From Gammaproteobacteria bacterium (GTDB lineage: Bacteria; Pseudomonadota; Gammaproteobacteria; Pseudomonadales; Pseudohongiellaceae): a DNA stretch of 64,000 nt. Both the position numbers and the translations under genes were made by a program. This document shows, piece by piece, positions 1 through 11,068 of this stretch (position 1 is its first letter; every line of letters begins with the position of its first letter). Where the stretch lies: contig PALV01000015.1 of NCBI GenBank assembly GCA_002706685.1, positions 62,001 through 126,000 on the forward strand, written 5' to 3'. The notes under the pieces were generated by a model. It had not been told where the DNA came from, ran no database searches, and worked only from the letters and a program-made list of their open reading frames with translations.

Positions 1-2
1 AA

Positions 3-386
3 CAGGTTGTTGGAAAGCCGGCGTGGGATGAAGCGCTGTTTCACCTCTACAATCGCCTTGCACATAACGGCGGTGCTCTGCTGGTCGCAGCAGATAACAG
101 TCCGCAGCACGTGCAGGTTTCCTTGCCGGATCTGCATTCGCGGCTACAGTCAGCAGCCGTATTTCAGCTTCCGGTACTGGAAGACACCGATAAAGTGGCA
201 GCTTTGCAGATGCGCGCAAAATTGCGTGGATTCAATCTGGGTGATGATGTTGCCGAATTTCTGGTCAGGCGAAATCAGCGCAGCATGGCTGCGCTGTTTG
301 GTGTGCTGCAGGCGCTGGACAGACATTCGCTTGAAACCGGCCGCCGGGTGACCATACCGCTATTGAAATCTCTGATGGGCTGGTAA
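3..386 (+). CDS. hda: DnaA regulatory inactivator Hda, 3' part
   Basis: This is the C-terminal 127 residues of an open frame that enters from the left edge, so the start and the first part of the ATPase domain lie outside the window. The visible part contains the ALFHLYNRL and LLVAADNSP segments, then LPDLHSRL and a C-terminal helical lid ending in LLKSLMGW. These match Hda, the DnaA-like AAA+ protein that works with the DNA clamp to promote hydrolysis of DnaA-ATP after initiation. It runs convergently into the DUF2069 gene with a 15-base gap. Lacking a DnaA domain IV, it ends where Hda proteins end. Identification rests on family resemblance read by eye. Confidence 0.85.
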   Translation, partial: QVVGKPAWDEALFHLYNRLAHNGGALLVAADNSPQHVQVSLPDLHSRLQSAAVFQLPVLEDTDKVAALQMRAKLRGFNLGDDVAEFLVRRNQRSMAALFGVLQALDRHSLETGRRVTIPLLKSLMGW

Positions 387-401
387 GGCCGCTTCAGCCA
401 G

Positions 402-794
402 TCACTGCAGCGTCATGCCCAGGTGTTTGCGCGCAGCGCGAATGTACAGCACCAACGTGCAGAAAACTGACACGCACAGCAGACTGTAAAGCAGGCCATA
501 CAGTCGGTCCCCGGGGATAAACGCGACATTCACCGCATGCATGAAATAAAGCATGATTGCAAAGCTCAGCCAGGCATAGGTGCGCAAGTGGTTGCGGCGC
601 AGTCCCGGCAGAAAAATAAACAGCGGCGCAACACGCACCAGCCACAGAATCAGGGCGACATACCAGGGCGCGCCCTGGAACATGCTGACCAGCGCATCGC
701 CGGTAAAAAGCCCGATCAGGCCAAAATAGCTGGCCATGGCTGCCATGCGGGTTCGCTTGACGATTGCCGGCACAGGTTGCCAGGTGTCAGTCAT
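402..794 (-). CDS. DUF2069 family small membrane protein
   Basis: The 130-residue protein has about four hydrophobic segments (around residues 18-36, 45-65, 72-92 and 100-118) and short charged ends, so it is an inner-membrane protein. Order and length match the DUF2069 family found beside wrbA and hda in Pseudomonas. The function is unknown. The frame stays open upstream to 866. I chose the ATG at 794 because it starts MTDTWQP, has a GGAGA ribosome site about 8 bases upstream, and does not run into wrbA, which ends 17 bases before it. It is the last gene of the yihY-arsC-wrbA operon. Confidence 0.8.
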   Translation of the reverse strand: MTDTWQPVPAIVKRTRMAAMASYFGLIGLFTGDALVSMFQGAPWYVALILWLVRVAPLFIFLPGLRRNHLRTYAWLSFAIMLYFMHAVNVAFIPGDRLYGLLYSLLCVSVFCTLVLYIRAARKHLGMTLQ

Positions 795-811
795 AGTTGT
801 TCTCTCCAGAA

Positions 812-1796
<985 letters not shown>

Positions 1797-1800
<4 letters not shown>

Positions 1801-3200
1801 GGTTTCTCTTCTGATTCGGTTTCTGTTGGGCTTGTCTGTGAATGCTGTGACAGCCGCGGACGTTGATGTTGTTCCTGCATCAGCTCGGTAAACGTCTGAC
1901 CTCCACAGTGGCGATTCCCTTCATGCTCCACGGACTCAAGAAAGCGTCGTATCTGTATCTGTTCGGCAACCACACTGCGCGTGTTCAGCTGGTCGCGCGA
2001 CCAGGTGCGCAACTGTAGTCGCAGGTCAGCGATGCGTGTCGAATCAACGCTGTGAGAAGGCAGATATCGGGGAGGATTCTGATCGGTGCAGCGAATGAAG
2101 TCGATAGCTGCCAGCGTTGCCAGGCTCGATTCCAGTACCGGCGCGCCCAGTTGTGTGTAGGACAGCAGTTCGTCAAGCGTCCACGGCGGTTCATTTTGCT
2201 GGAAGCGCTTGATGATCAGGTAGGCAACCGTCAGGTTCAGTTCTTCCTGTGCCTGCAGGCTCAGGTGCAGGGGTTTGCGACCAGTACGTGCTTTGGACGG
2301 ATGCTGGTGATAAAAGGCGACCGATGAGCCAATCAGCAGCATCAACCAGCCCAGATAAATAAACAGCATCAACAGAATGACAGCAAAAAATGCCGCGTAG
2401 ATGATTGCATTGGCTGAGTATTCGGTGATGAAGTTCTGGAACACCCAGCCCATGGTTTTCCAGGCCAGCGTGGTCACAATGCCGCCAGTCAGTGCCGAGC
2501 TGAACTGGACCCGCGTGTTGGGAATAAAACTGAAGGCCAGCGCGAAAGCCAGCGACATGAACACCAGCGGCATGACTGCGCCAAGCGCCTGCAGGATCAG
2601 GGCACCAAACGCCAGCCCTTCGAGCAGGCGCATGAACAGGTTGGTATTTACGTAGGAGGCAATGCCCACCGACAGCAGTATCAGCAGTGGTGCGACAATG
2701 ACTGCAAACAGGTATTCGCTGACGCGACTGGCGAGGCTGCGTGCCTGCGAAACAGCCCAGATGTCATTAAAGGCCAGTTCGATGCGCTGCATCATGGTGA
2801 GCACCGTGTACAACAGTACGCCAAGACTGACAAAGCTGAGCACATCGACACGAACGTTGTCGACAAAGCTTACAACATTGCTGGTTATCTGCTGGCCGTA
2901 GTCACCCAGAAACGGTTGCAGAATGCCGAGCAGCATGGGCTCCATGGCGTTGTGCACGCCCAGACCCTTAAGCACTGCGAAGGTCAGTGCCAGCAACGGA
3001 ACCATGGCAATAACCGTGTAGTAAACCAGACTCATGGCGCGCAGGGACAAGTGACCTTCGGCTATATCCCGAACCACAGCGTAGCCGATACGCAAGGCGC
3101 GCATGGCGTGCCCACGCCACGAGGAGTTGGCGGCCGGATCATCCTGCCACAACACATCATCAAGATACTGCTTCAGGTCGTCCAGTGATCGAACCTGCAT
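1797..3200 (-). CDS. YihY/BrkB family inner-membrane protein
   Basis: A 467-residue protein. The first about 60 residues are cytosolic, followed by around six transmembrane segments (roughly residues 60-310) and a charged cytosolic C-terminal tail of about 150 residues. This is the YihY/BrkB (formerly mis-called RNase BN) topology, with the LRAMSLVYYTVIAMVPLLAL start of the membrane domain. Biochemical function is not established; the family is not a nuclease. It is the first gene of the minus-strand cluster with arsC, wrbA and DUF2069, and the same order occurs in Pseudomonas. The extra C-terminal tail is longer than in many homologues. Confidence 0.85.
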
Positions 3201-3235
3201 GACTTCTCCTGTCTGTGTTGCCTGACTGATCGAGC

Positions 3236-4975
3236 TCAGCGTGCGATACGGGTGCTCAGGAACTCTATAATTGAGTCACGTGGCACAAGTTCCGGGTCGC
3301 TGGCGCGTCGAGACTTGTATTCTATCTGGCCGGCTTCCAGGCCACGATCGGAAACCACCAGGCGATGTGGTATGCCCATCAGCTCCATGTCGGCGAACTT
3401 GACGCCCGGGCTGGTCTTTTTGTCGCGATCATCGAGCAGTACCTCGTAGCCGGCGGCTTCGAGTTCGCTCATTAATTGTTCACTGACGTCGACCACCTGC
3501 TGCGATTTATGAGCGTTGAGCGGAATAATGGCGACCTGGAACGGCGCAATGGCGTCTGGCCAGATGATGCCATTGTCATCATGATTCTGCTCTATCGCGG
3601 AAGCGACGATTCGGCTGACACCAATACCATAACAGCCCATGGTCATCAGTACCGACTTGCCATTCTCGTCCAGCACGGCTGCATTCATGGCCCGGCTGTA
3701 TTTGGTACCCAGTTGAAAGATGTGACCGACTTCGATGCCGCGTTTGATGGAGAGTGTGCCATTGCCATCAGGGCTGATATCGCCTTCCTTAACCTTGCGG
3801 ATGTCGGCCACCGCAGTGTACGTGCAGTCTGTCTGCCAGTTGGCATCACGCAGGTGTTTGCCATTCTGGTTGGCGCCACAGATGAAATTGCGCAGGGCCG
3901 CCGCACTGCGGTCAGCAATTACCGGGAAGGGCAGTTTGATCGGGCCTAGGCAGCCGGGCTGACACCCCACTGCCTGCTTTACCTCTTCATCCGATGCAAA
4001 GGTCAGCGGAAGCTGAATTCCTTCCACTTTTTCAGCCTTGATGTCATTGAGTGACTGGTCGCCGCGCAGTACCAAGGCCATCAGCCCCTGTGGGTTGCTG
4101 TCTGATACTTCGGCCTTGACGATCAGGGTCTTGATAAGCTGGCGAGCATCTACCTGCAGCATTACTGCGACGTCTTCAATCGTGTGCGCCGTGCCCGTAT
4201 CAACAAGCTCGGACTTCTCGGCTGGTGTCCAGTCACTGGCGTAACTCAGGTCGGGTATGGTGCCGTCTGCCAGCTCGATATTGGCCGCATATTCTCCGCT
4301 GGAGCTGAATACAATGTCATCTTCACCGGAATCTGCCAGTACGTGGAACTCGTGTGAGGTGCTGCCGCCGATGTTGCCTGTGTCTGCCAGTACGGCACGA
4401 AAGTCCAGGCCCAGCCGAGTGAAAATACTGCTGTAAGTCTGGTACATCACTTCGTAAGTCTCTGCCAGAGATGCCTCATCGATATGGAAGGAATATGCAT
4501 CCTTCATCAGAAACTCGCGGGCTCGCATGACACCAAAACGCGGGCGTCGCTCGTCGCGGAACTTCATCTGGATCTGGTAGAAATTGGCTGGCAGTTGTTT
4601 GTAGCTGTTGAACTCATTGCGAATCAGGTCCGTGATGACTTCTTCATGGGTCGGTCCCAGGCAAAAATCGCGGTTGTGACGGTCAACAAAACGCAGCAGC
4701 TCAGGGCCCATCTGGTCCCAGCGGCCAGACTCCTGCCACAGTTCGGCCGACTGCACGACCGGCATGGATACTTCCATGGCACCAGACCGGTCCATTTCCT
4801 CGCGCACAATGCGAGTGACTTTCTGCAATACCCGCAATCCCATTGGCAGCCATGTATACATGCCGCTGGCCAGCTTGCGTATCATGCCGGCGCGCAGCAT
4901 CAACTGGTGGCTGATGACTTCGGCGTCGGCAGGGGTTTCTCTGAGGGTTGCAATCAGGTATTGGCTGGTGCGCAT
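3236..4975 (-). CDS. proS: Prolyl-tRNA synthetase
   Basis: The 579-residue class II synthetase charges tRNA-Pro. The catalytic core includes the motif 2 region [21 protein letters not shown] (around residue 140). A long insertion between motifs 2 and 3, about residues 225-400, is the bacterial-type editing domain that hydrolyses Ala-tRNA-Pro. The C-terminal anticodon-binding domain carries [16 protein letters not shown]. The frame extends upstream to 5098, but the residues there do not look like ProS. The ATG at 4975 gives [15 protein letters not shown], the standard N-terminus, with GGAAG upstream as a ribosome site. Confidence 0.96.
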   Translation of the reverse strand: MRTSQYLIATLRETPADAEVISHQLMLRAGMIRKLASGMYTWLPMGLRVLQKVTRIVREEMDRSGAMEVSMPVVQSAELWQESGRWDQMGPELLRFVDRHNRDFCLGPTHEEVITDLIRNEFNSYKQLPANFYQIQMKFRDERRPRFGVMRAREFLMKDAYSFHIDEASLAETYEVMYQTYSSIFTRLGLDFRAVLADTGNIGGSTSHEFHVLADSGEDDIVFSSSGEYAANIELADGTIPDLSYASDWTPAEKSELVDTGTAHTIEDVAVMLQVDARQLIKTLIVKAEVSDSNPQGLMALVLRGDQSLNDIKAEKVEGIQLPLTFASDEEVKQAVGCQPGCLGPIKLPFPVIADRSAAALRNFICGANQNGKHLRDANWQTDCTYTAVADIRKVKEGDISPDGNGTLSIKRGIEVGHIFQLGTKYSRAMNAAVLDENGKSVLMTMGCYGIGVSRIVASAIEQNHDDNGIIWPDAIAPFQVAIIPLNAHKSQQVVDVSEQLMSELEAAGYEVLLDDRDKKTSPGVKFADMELMGIPHRLVVSDRGLEAGQIEYKSRRASDPELVPRDSIIEFLSTRIAR

Positions 4976-5087
4976 GGAACTTCCAGTAATCAGGCAGTGG
5001 TCGGGTATCGATGAAAATGCCCGCGACACCCGATGGCGTCGCGGGCACTGAGTCTGTCTTGGGGCAACTGTCAGGTCAGTACAGTAC

Positions 5088-5480
5088 TTACTGAGCAAAC
5101 TCTTTGAGTTTTTTCAGCGGCAGCACTTTGACGCGCGTGCTGGCCGGCTTCTTCGGAATGTCCATGAACTCGCCCGGACGGAACGGGTTGGGCACGTTCT
5201 TGCGAGCTGGTTGTGCTGGCTTCTTGACGGCCTTGATCTTCAGCAGGCCGGGCAGTGTGAATTCACCGCAGCCGCGCTTCTTGATATGTCGCTCAATCAG
5301 ATCGCCCAGCTCATTCAGCACTGCATCCACCTGCTTTTTGCTCAGATCTGTATTCTGGGCAATTTCAGCCAGAATGGCTGTTTTGGTGTATTTTTCGCTG
5401 ATTGCAGTGGTTTTTTTGGCGGGCTTGCTGGCTGCTTTGGCTGCCGCTGGTTTCTTGCTCGTGGATCGGGTCGCTGCCAT
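5088..5480 (-). CDS. HU-family DNA-binding protein with basic tail
   Basis: A 130-residue protein. Residues 1-27 form an Ala/Lys/Ser-rich basic tail with no predicted fold. From about residue 30 it has the HU/IHF fold, starting [21 protein letters not shown], then the dimerisation helices and a beta-arm region with [21 protein letters not shown], ending [14 protein letters not shown]. Canonical HU is about 90 residues, so the tail adds roughly 40. It probably compacts or bends DNA in the nucleoid. It is separate from proS by 112 bases and appears to have its own promoter. Confidence 0.85.
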   Translation of the reverse strand: MAATRSTSKKPAAAKAASKPAKKTTAISEKYTKTAILAEIAQNTDLSKKQVDAVLNELGDLIERHIKKRGCGEFTLPGLLKIKAVKKPAQPARKNVPNPFRPGEFMDIPKKPASTRVKVLPLKKLKEFAQ

Positions 5481-5549
5481 GCTGTTTCCCTTCTTGTTTA
5501 TGTCAATGAATTTGAACCGTCTTGCGGTGATTGCCCAGATAATCTGAAA

Positions 5550-5563
5550 CGGCTTACAAGCCG
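5550..5563. promoter_or_regulatory. Palindrome at the predicted HU transcription start
   Basis: CGGCTTACAAGCCG is a perfect 6-bp inverted repeat with a 2-base centre. It lies just downstream of the predicted -10 of the HU-like gene, covering the expected start of transcription. The position fits an operator, but no regulator is identified. Confidence 0.3.
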
Positions 5564-5566
5564 CTA

Positions 5567-5595
5567 TTTATAAAGGATTGGTCGCGCTCTCGCAA
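5567..5595 (-). promoter_or_regulatory. Sigma-70 promoter of the HU-like gene
   Basis: On the minus strand TTGCGA (5590-5595) and TATAAA (5567-5572) are separated by exactly 17 bases, close to the sigma-70 consensus. The transcript would begin near 5560 and give an 80-base leader ahead of the HU-like start codon. Confidence 0.55.
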
Positions 5596-5763
5596 GTATT
5601 GACATCCTGCGCCGCCAAGGGTTCACGTGCCTGGTTTGATTTACCACAAAAAATCCTGGCTGCAGGTGATGAAATAGTATAAAGCGGTTATAATCAGCGC
5701 CCTTTTATTGATCTGCTTTTGTCACGGTCTATTTTTTTCTGGTGTAGTGAGGTTTAACCGTTT

Positions 5764-6015
5764 ATGCCGATTTATGATTATCAGTGTAAAGCCTGCGGCC
5801 ACCAAATGGAGGCAATTCAGCGAATGAGCGATGCGCCGCTGACCGATTGTCCCGCCTGTCATCAGCCGGCGCTGAGCAAGCAGGTGACTGCTGCCAGCTT
5901 TCGTTTGAAGGGCAAAGGCTGGTACGAGACCGACTTCAAAACCGGTAAGCGCAAGCATGGTACCCAGGAATCCTCCAGCAGTGGTGGGGGAGACGCGAAA
6001 ACACCCGCGGCCTGA
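5764..6015 (+). CDS. FmdB-family zinc-ribbon protein
   Basis: An 83-residue protein starting MPIYDYQCKACGH, with two CxxC pairs (Cys8/Cys11 and Cys29/Cys32) that form a zinc ribbon. The C-terminal third is Ser/Gly-rich and probably disordered. This is the FmdB/CxxC regulatory-protein family found upstream of aspS in many proteobacteria. The name comes from a putative regulator of formamidase and the true role is unknown. A TATAAT sequence at 5689-5694 is a plausible -10, although no good -35 stands 17 bases upstream. It probably shares a transcript with aspS. Confidence 0.88.
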   Translation: MPIYDYQCKACGHQMEAIQRMSDAPLTDCPACHQPALSKQVTAASFRLKGKGWYETDFKTGKRKHGTQESSSSGGGDAKTPAA

Positions 6016-6031
6016 TCGGCCTGTAGCAGAA

Positions 6032-6050
6032 GCCCCGGTGGCGCCGGGGC
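6032..6050 (+). other. GC-rich hairpin between fmdB-like gene and aspS
   Basis: A 7-bp perfect stem (GCCCCGG with CCGGGGC) and a 5-base loop lie just after the zinc-ribbon gene. No T-run follows, so it is not a standard intrinsic terminator. It might stabilise the upstream message or attenuate entry into aspS. Confidence 0.35.
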
Positions 6051-6102
6051 CGAGCAGATTAATGAGTCACAGCCACATTAGAGTAAGACAACAGGATTGA
6101 AT

Positions 6103-7884
6103 ATGCGCAGTCATTATTGCGGACAATTGAATGAAGCCCGGATTGACGAAACCGTCAGTCTTTGTGGATGGGTCCACCGTCGCCGTGACCACGGGGGCGT
6201 TATTTTCGTGGACCTGCGCGACCGCGATGGACTGTGTCAGGTCGTGTTCGATCCCGATCGCGCCGACACCTTTGCGCAGGCTGAAACACTGCGCAATGAG
6301 TTTGTTGTTCGCGTCAAAGGTCTGGTTCGGGCCCGCCCGGAAGGCACTGTCAATCCTGATCTGCCCAGCGGCGCGATCGAAGTACTGGCTCATGAGCTGG
6401 AAATTCTGAGTGTGGCTCGCACACCTGCCTTCCAGTTGGATGAGCATGCCTCCGTCAGTGAAGACGTGCGCCTGCGGCACCGTTACATCGATCTGCGTCG
6501 CCCGGAAATGATCGACCGACTGCGTTTCCGCTCCAAGGTCTGTAATTCTATCCGCAACTATCTGGACGACAATGGTTTCCTGGATATCGAAACCCCGATT
6601 CTGACACGTGCCACCCCTGAGGGCGCACGCGACTATCTGGTCCCCAGCCGCACACACCCGGGCGAATTTTTCGCATTGCCGCAATCACCGCAGCTGTTCA
6701 AACAGATTCTGATGGTGGCAGGCATGGATCGCTACTACCAGATCGCCAAATGTTTCCGCGACGAAGATCTGCGTGCTGATCGGCAGCCGGAGTTCACCCA
6801 GATCGATATCGAGACATCCTTTATGGATGAAGCCGGCATCATGGCCGTGGCAGAAAATATGATTCGCCAGATATTCCAGCGCCATCTGGATGTGGACCTG
6901 GGTGAGTTCCCCCGCATGACCTGGGGTGAAGCGATGCGTCGCTTTGGATCCGACAAGCCTGATCTGCGTATCGATCTGGAATTCACTGACATTGCTGATC
7001 TGATGCAGGGCGTTGACTTCAAAGTGTTCGCTGGCCCGGCCAATGATCCTGACAGCCGTGTCGTGGCTCTGCGCGTCCCCGGTGGTGCCTCCCTCAGCCG
7101 CAAGGAAATCGACGACTACACCAGGTTTGTCGGTATTTATGGCGCGAAGGGTCTGGCCTGGATCAAGGTCAACGACCTGGATGCTGGCATTGAAGGCCTG
7201 CAGTCACCTATCATCAAATTCATGCCTGAAGATGTGGTGAAGCAGGTGCTTGACCGCCTGCAGGTAGCCAGTGGCGACATCATTTTCTTCGGCGCAGACA
7301 AAGCCGGTATTGTTAATGAGGCAATTGGCGCGTTGCGCCTGAAAGTGGCCGCCGACCTGGGTCAGGTCAAACCGGGCTGGGCACCGCTTTGGGTCGTCGA
7401 CTTCCCAATGTTCGAACGCGACAAGGAAGGCAATCTCAACTCGCTGCACCATCCGTTTACCGCCCCGTCATGTACACCGGAGGCGCTGCGTGACAGCCCG
7501 GACAAGGCGCTGTCGCGCGCCTATGACATGGTGCTGAATGGTACCGAACTGGGTGGTGGCTCCATTCGTATCAACCAGCCGCAGATGCAGCAGGCCGTAT
7601 TCGATCTGCTGGGTATCGGTGAAGAGGAGGCCCAGGAAAAATTTGGCTTCCTGCTCAACGCGCTGTCCTCGGGCTGTCCTCCGCACGGCGGTCTGGCCTT
7701 CGGCCTGGATCGTCTGATCATGTTGATGACGGGTGCCAGCTCGATTCGTGAAGTCATCGCCTTCCCGAAAACACAGTCGGCCGCCTGTCCGCTGACCGAT
7801 GCGCCTGGGCCGGTCGCAGCAAAACAATTGCGCGAGCTGAATATCCGACTGCGTGAGCAGCCGGGCACTGCAAGCACCGACTGA
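6103..7884 (+). CDS. aspS: Aspartyl-tRNA synthetase
   Basis: A 593-residue class IIb synthetase. It has an N-terminal OB-fold anticodon domain ([20 protein letters not shown]), a catalytic core with motif 2 at FRDED (residues 218-222), a bacterial GAD insertion in the middle, and motif 3 GLDR at residues 534-537. It attaches aspartate to tRNA-Asp; the cognate tRNA gene is at 35.5 kb. A TTG two codons upstream is possible, but the ATG has AGGA six bases before it and is preferred. The stop overlaps the ruvC start (TGATG), so the two are translationally coupled. No yebC lies between them, unlike many relatives. Confidence 0.97.
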   Translation: MRSHYCGQLNEARIDETVSLCGWVHRRRDHGGVIFVDLRDRDGLCQVVFDPDRADTFAQAETLRNEFVVRVKGLVRARPEGTVNPDLPSGAIEVLAHELEILSVARTPAFQLDEHASVSEDVRLRHRYIDLRRPEMIDRLRFRSKVCNSIRNYLDDNGFLDIETPILTRATPEGARDYLVPSRTHPGEFFALPQSPQLFKQILMVAGMDRYYQIAKCFRDEDLRADRQPEFTQIDIETSFMDEAGIMAVAENMIRQIFQRHLDVDLGEFPRMTWGEAMRRFGSDKPDLRIDLEFTDIADLMQGVDFKVFAGPANDPDSRVVALRVPGGASLSRKEIDDYTRFVGIYGAKGLAWIKVNDLDAGIEGLQSPIIKFMPEDVVKQVLDRLQVASGDIIFFGADKAGIVNEAIGALRLKVAADLGQVKPGWAPLWVVDFPMFERDKEGNLNSLHHPFTAPSCTPEALRDSPDKALSRAYDMVLNGTELGGGSIRINQPQMQQAVFDLLGIGEEEAQEKFGFLLNALSSGCPPHGGLAFGLDRLIMLMTGASSIREVIAFPKTQSAACPLTDAPGPVAAKQLRELNIRLREQPGTASTD

Positions 7885-8402
7885 TGACGCTGATCCTGGG
7901 GATTGACCCTGGCTCAAGAGTCACCGGTTTCGGTGTTATTGAGTCAGTGGGCAATCGCCTGCGTTACGTGGCATGTGGCTGTGTGCGCCCGACGCCCGGT
8001 GACCATCCTGATCGTCTGCGAGAAATTTTTCGTGGCATTACCGAAGTGGTTGAGATGTACTCCCCACAGGAGTGCGCCATCGAAGAAGTGTTCATGGGTA
8101 AAAGTGCAGGCTCTGCACTGAAGCTGGGGCAGGCACGCGGTGCCGCCATGGTGGCCTGCCTGCAGTTTGATCTGCCCGTGGCGGAATATCCTGCGCGTAC
8201 CGTCAAACAGTCGGTAACCGGTTCCGGCGCCGCCGACAAGACCCAGGTTCAACACATGATCAAAGTGCTGCTGGGCCTGCAGGGACGTCTGCAGGCCGAT
8301 GCGGCCGATGCGCTCGCAATTGCCATCTGTCACGCCAACACGCGCAGTAGTATGATTCGCGTTGGAGCGGCAAAATCTTTCAGCAGGCGCAGGTTCCAGT
8401 AG
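7884..8402 (+). CDS. ruvC: Holliday junction resolvase RuvC
   Basis: The 172-residue endonuclease cuts Holliday junctions symmetrically during recombinational repair. The four acidic catalytic residues are visible: Asp8 in GIDPGSRVTG, Glu67/68 in AIEEVFMG, and Asp139 and Asp142 in ADAADALAIAICH. Length matches the family (173 in E. coli). It works with the RuvAB branch-migration motor encoded directly downstream. Its start overlaps the aspS stop codon. Confidence 0.97.
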   Translation: MTLILGIDPGSRVTGFGVIESVGNRLRYVACGCVRPTPGDHPDRLREIFRGITEVVEMYSPQECAIEEVFMGKSAGSALKLGQARGAAMVACLQFDLPVAEYPARTVKQSVTGSGAADKTQVQHMIKVLLGLQGRLQADAADALAIAICHANTRSSMIRVGAAKSFSRRRFQ

Positions 8403-8532
8403 CAGCAATAGCATGGCATAGTGCTGCTGTGACAGGATCGCAGTCTGACTAAGCGTGAAGATTACCCCGCCAAACCGCTGACTTCTTTATCGGCGCAGAC
8501 ATTACCCAAATACCGCAAACAGGACGTAAAAC

Positions 8533-9147
8533 GTGATTGGTCGCATTGCTGGAACACTTATCGAGAAAAAAGCTCCAGATTTATTGATTGATGTTGGTGG
8601 CGTTGGTTACGAGGTGCTGGCGCCGATGAGTACGTTCTATCAGTTGCCAGCCCCCGGGCAGGGCGTCATTCTGCACACGCATCTGGTCGTGCGCGAAGAT
8701 GCCCATCAGCTGTATGGATTCGCTGAAGGGCGTGAGCGTGAGTTGTTTCGTGCGCTGATCAAGGTTAATGGCGTAGGTCCCAAAGTCGCACTGGCCATTC
8801 TGTCAGGGGTGTCTGTCAGTGACTTTGTACGACTGATTCACAATAATGATGTCACTGCCTTGACCCGGGTGCCCGGTATCGGTAAAAAAACAGCTGAGCG
8901 ACTGGTTCTCGATATGCGCGACCGTCTTGGCGGGTGGCAGGATGACGGGGCCGGTGCGACCGAGTCTCTGCAGGCTTCGCTGCAGGATGACAGCGCCTCG
9001 GTCAGCGAAGAAGCGGAAACCGCATTGATAGCACTGGGTTACAAACCGGCCGAGGCGGCGAGAATGGTCGTCCGGGCGCTCAAGGACAATCCGGCTGCTG
9101 AGCGGAGTGAAGAGATCATCAGATTGGCGCTGCGTGCGATGCTCTAG
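8533..9147 (+). CDS. ruvA: Holliday junction branch-migration protein RuvA
   Basis: A 204-residue protein with an N-terminal OB-fold (MIGRIAGTLIEKKAPDLLIDVGGVGYEV), two helix-hairpin-helix motifs (KVNGVGPKVALAIL and RVPGIGKKTAERLVLDM) and a flexible linker. The C-terminal helical domain contacts RuvB (EEAETALIALGYKPAEAARMV). RuvA tetramers hold the four-way junction open. The start is GTG. The 130-base gap from ruvC contains no gene that I can support; its first bases hold a weak AGCAGCA/TGCTGCT inverted repeat (8401-8428). Confidence 0.97.
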   Translation: MIGRIAGTLIEKKAPDLLIDVGGVGYEVLAPMSTFYQLPAPGQGVILHTHLVVREDAHQLYGFAEGRERELFRALIKVNGVGPKVALAILSGVSVSDFVRLIHNNDVTALTRVPGIGKKTAERLVLDMRDRLGGWQDDGAGATESLQASLQDDSASVSEEAETALIALGYKPAEAARMVVRALKDNPAAERSEEIIRLALRAML

Positions 9148-9201
9148 AAACTGGCCACTGAATTAACAGACGATTGATTACTGACAGGACAAGCGCACGC
9201 A

Positions 9202-10212
9202 ATGATGGATAATGACCGTTTGATCTCACCCGACCTGGCGCCACAGGAACAATCGGTTGATCGTGCCATCAGGCCACTGGCTTTGACCGACTATATCGGC
9301 CAGACGGACGTCAAGCAGCAAATGGAGATATTCATCAGCGCTGCCCGTAACCGCAACGAACCGCTCGACCACACGCTCATTTTTGGCCCGCCCGGTCTGG
9401 GCAAGACGACCCTCGCCAATATCATTGCCAATGAACTGAATGTGTCCATAAAAACGACATCTGGCCCTGTGCTTGAAAAGGCAGGTGACCTGGCAGCGCT
9501 GCTGACCAACCTGGAGCAGGGCGATGTGCTGTTCATCGATGAGATTCACCGGCTGAGTCCGGCCATCGAGGAGATACTGTATCCGGCGATGGAAGACTAT
9601 CAGCTTGATATCATGATTGGAGAGGGGCCGGCGGCCCGCTCCATCAAGCTGGAGCTGCCCCCGTTCACCCTGGTCGGTGCCACAACGCGCGCCGGCCTGC
9701 TGACCTCGCCGCTGCGGGATCGCTTTGGCATTATCCAGCGCCTGGAATTCTATAACCACGAACAGCTCAGTGAAATTGTCAGCCGCTCGGCACGAATCCT
9801 GGGTTGTGTCATCGACCGGGAGGGCGCCTATGAAATCGCCCGGCGCTCCCGCGGCACGCCGAGAATTGCCAATCGCCTGTTAAGGCGCGTGCGCGACTTC
9901 AGTGATGTCAAACATGCTGGCGAGATAAGCCGCGAGATTGCCGGTCAGGCGCTGGATATGCTCAGTATTGACGACAATGGATTTGATCACATGGATCGCC
10001 GCCTGCTCCTCACCATGATCGAAAAGTTTGGTGGTGGACCGGTCGGCGTTGACAGTCTGGCAGCAGCCATCAGCGAGGAGCGGGACACCATTGAGGATGT
10101 GCTTGAGCCCTATCTTATTCAGCAGGGATACATGATGCGAACGGCCCGCGGACGCATGGTTACACCTCATGCTTACCTGCAGTTTGGAATACCTGTGCCG
10201 GAAGAACGTTAG
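9202..10212 (+). CDS. ruvB: Holliday junction branch-migration ATPase RuvB
   Basis: A 336-residue AAA+ ATPase that pumps DNA through the RuvA-bound junction. Walker A is GPPGLGKTT (residues 62-70) and Walker B is FIDEIH (Asp113-Glu114). The sensor/arginine region GATTRAG falls around 158-164, followed by SPLRDRFG. The C-terminal winged helix ends with the [10 protein letters not shown] stretch typical of RuvB. A second ATG one codon downstream is an equal start candidate. It is 54 bases after ruvA and probably in the same operon. Confidence 0.97.
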   Translation: MMDNDRLISPDLAPQEQSVDRAIRPLALTDYIGQTDVKQQMEIFISAARNRNEPLDHTLIFGPPGLGKTTLANIIANELNVSIKTTSGPVLEKAGDLAALLTNLEQGDVLFIDEIHRLSPAIEEILYPAMEDYQLDIMIGEGPAARSIKLELPPFTLVGATTRAGLLTSPLRDRFGIIQRLEFYNHEQLSEIVSRSARILGCVIDREGAYEIARRSRGTPRIANRLLRRVRDFSDVKHAGEISREIAGQALDMLSIDDNGFDHMDRRLLLTMIEKFGGGPVGVDSLAAAISEERDTIEDVLEPYLIQQGYMMRTARGRMVTPHAYLQFGIPVPEER

Positions 10213-10306
10213 CAAAGAAACGAGGAACGGCTCGCAAGCCACAATTTAGCCATATTTTATCAGCCTTATGACATCGGGGGCTGTATAAGAACTTGAGAAC
10301 TTACTT

Positions 10307-10312
10307 TATAAT
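10307..10312 (+). promoter_or_regulatory. Candidate -10 element of the tol-pal operon
   Basis: A perfect TATAAT lies 42 bases upstream of the tolQ start, in the only sizeable gap (142 bases) between ruvB and tolQ. There is no convincing -35 hexamer at the right distance, so this is a partial promoter match only. Confidence 0.4.
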
Positions 10313-10354
10313 ACGCGCGTTTTACATCTGTAAAACCTGCTCGGAGAGCTACTG

Positions 10355-11047
10355 GTGCACGAAACAATGAATGTCTGGAGCCTGATCCTGGATGCCACCT
10401 TGACGGTGAAGCTGGTCATGCTCACATTGCTGCTCGCCTCAATCATTTCCTGGGTGATGATCATACAGCGTTATCTGGTCCTCAATAACGCCGAACAAAG
10501 TATGTGGAGTTTTGAAAAGCGCTTCTGGTCCGGCATGGATCTGAGCCAGCTTTATCGTGACGGCAGCAGTCAGCAAAAAGAGAACAATCCCACCGGTGGC
10601 ATGGAGAATATCTTCCGTGCCGGCTTCAAGGAGTTCATGCGCCTGCGACAGCAGGGTGGCGTCAGCTCGGAAGGCATCATGGCCGGTTCCCAGCGTGCCA
10701 TGCGCGTAGCCTATTCGCGTGAAGAGGAAAAGCTGGAAAAACATCTGCCGTTTCTGGCCACAGTAGGTTCAGTAACGCCCTATATCGGTCTGTTCGGTAC
10801 CGTCATTGGTATCATGAATTCGTTTATCGGTCTGGCACAGCAGAGCCAGGCGACACTCCAGGTGGTAGCTCCCGGTATTGCCGAAGCCCTGATCGCGACC
10901 GCGATGGGTCTGTTCGCAGCGATCCCGGCAGTGGTGGCCTACAACCGTTACTCTGCGCGGGTGGATGCCATCGCCGGCAACTACATCACATTCACTGAAG
11001 AATTCGCCGGTATTCTGCATCGGCAAGTCGTCAGCGTCAGCAAATAA
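10355..11047 (+). CDS. tolQ: Tol-Pal system proton channel subunit TolQ
   Basis: A 230-residue inner-membrane protein of the ExbB/TolQ/MotA family. The first membrane segment is near residues 15-35 and two more lie in the C-terminal half (FLATVGSVTPYIGLFGTVIGIM and IAEALIATAMGLFAAIPAVVAYNRY). With TolR it uses the proton gradient to drive TolA and pull on Pal during cell constriction. The start is GTG at 10355 with GGAGA seven bases upstream; an ATG three codons later is possible. The usual upstream partner ybgC is absent. Confidence 0.96.
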   Translation: MHETMNVWSLILDATLTVKLVMLTLLLASIISWVMIIQRYLVLNNAEQSMWSFEKRFWSGMDLSQLYRDGSSQQKENNPTGGMENIFRAGFKEFMRLRQQGGVSSEGIMAGSQRAMRVAYSREEEKLEKHLPFLATVGSVTPYIGLFGTVIGIMNSFIGLAQQSQATLQVVAPGIAEALIATAMGLFAAIPAVVAYNRYSARVDAIAGNYITFTEEFAGILHRQVVSVSK

Positions 11048-11068
11048 TTCGTTCAGCCGGAGCGGCTA

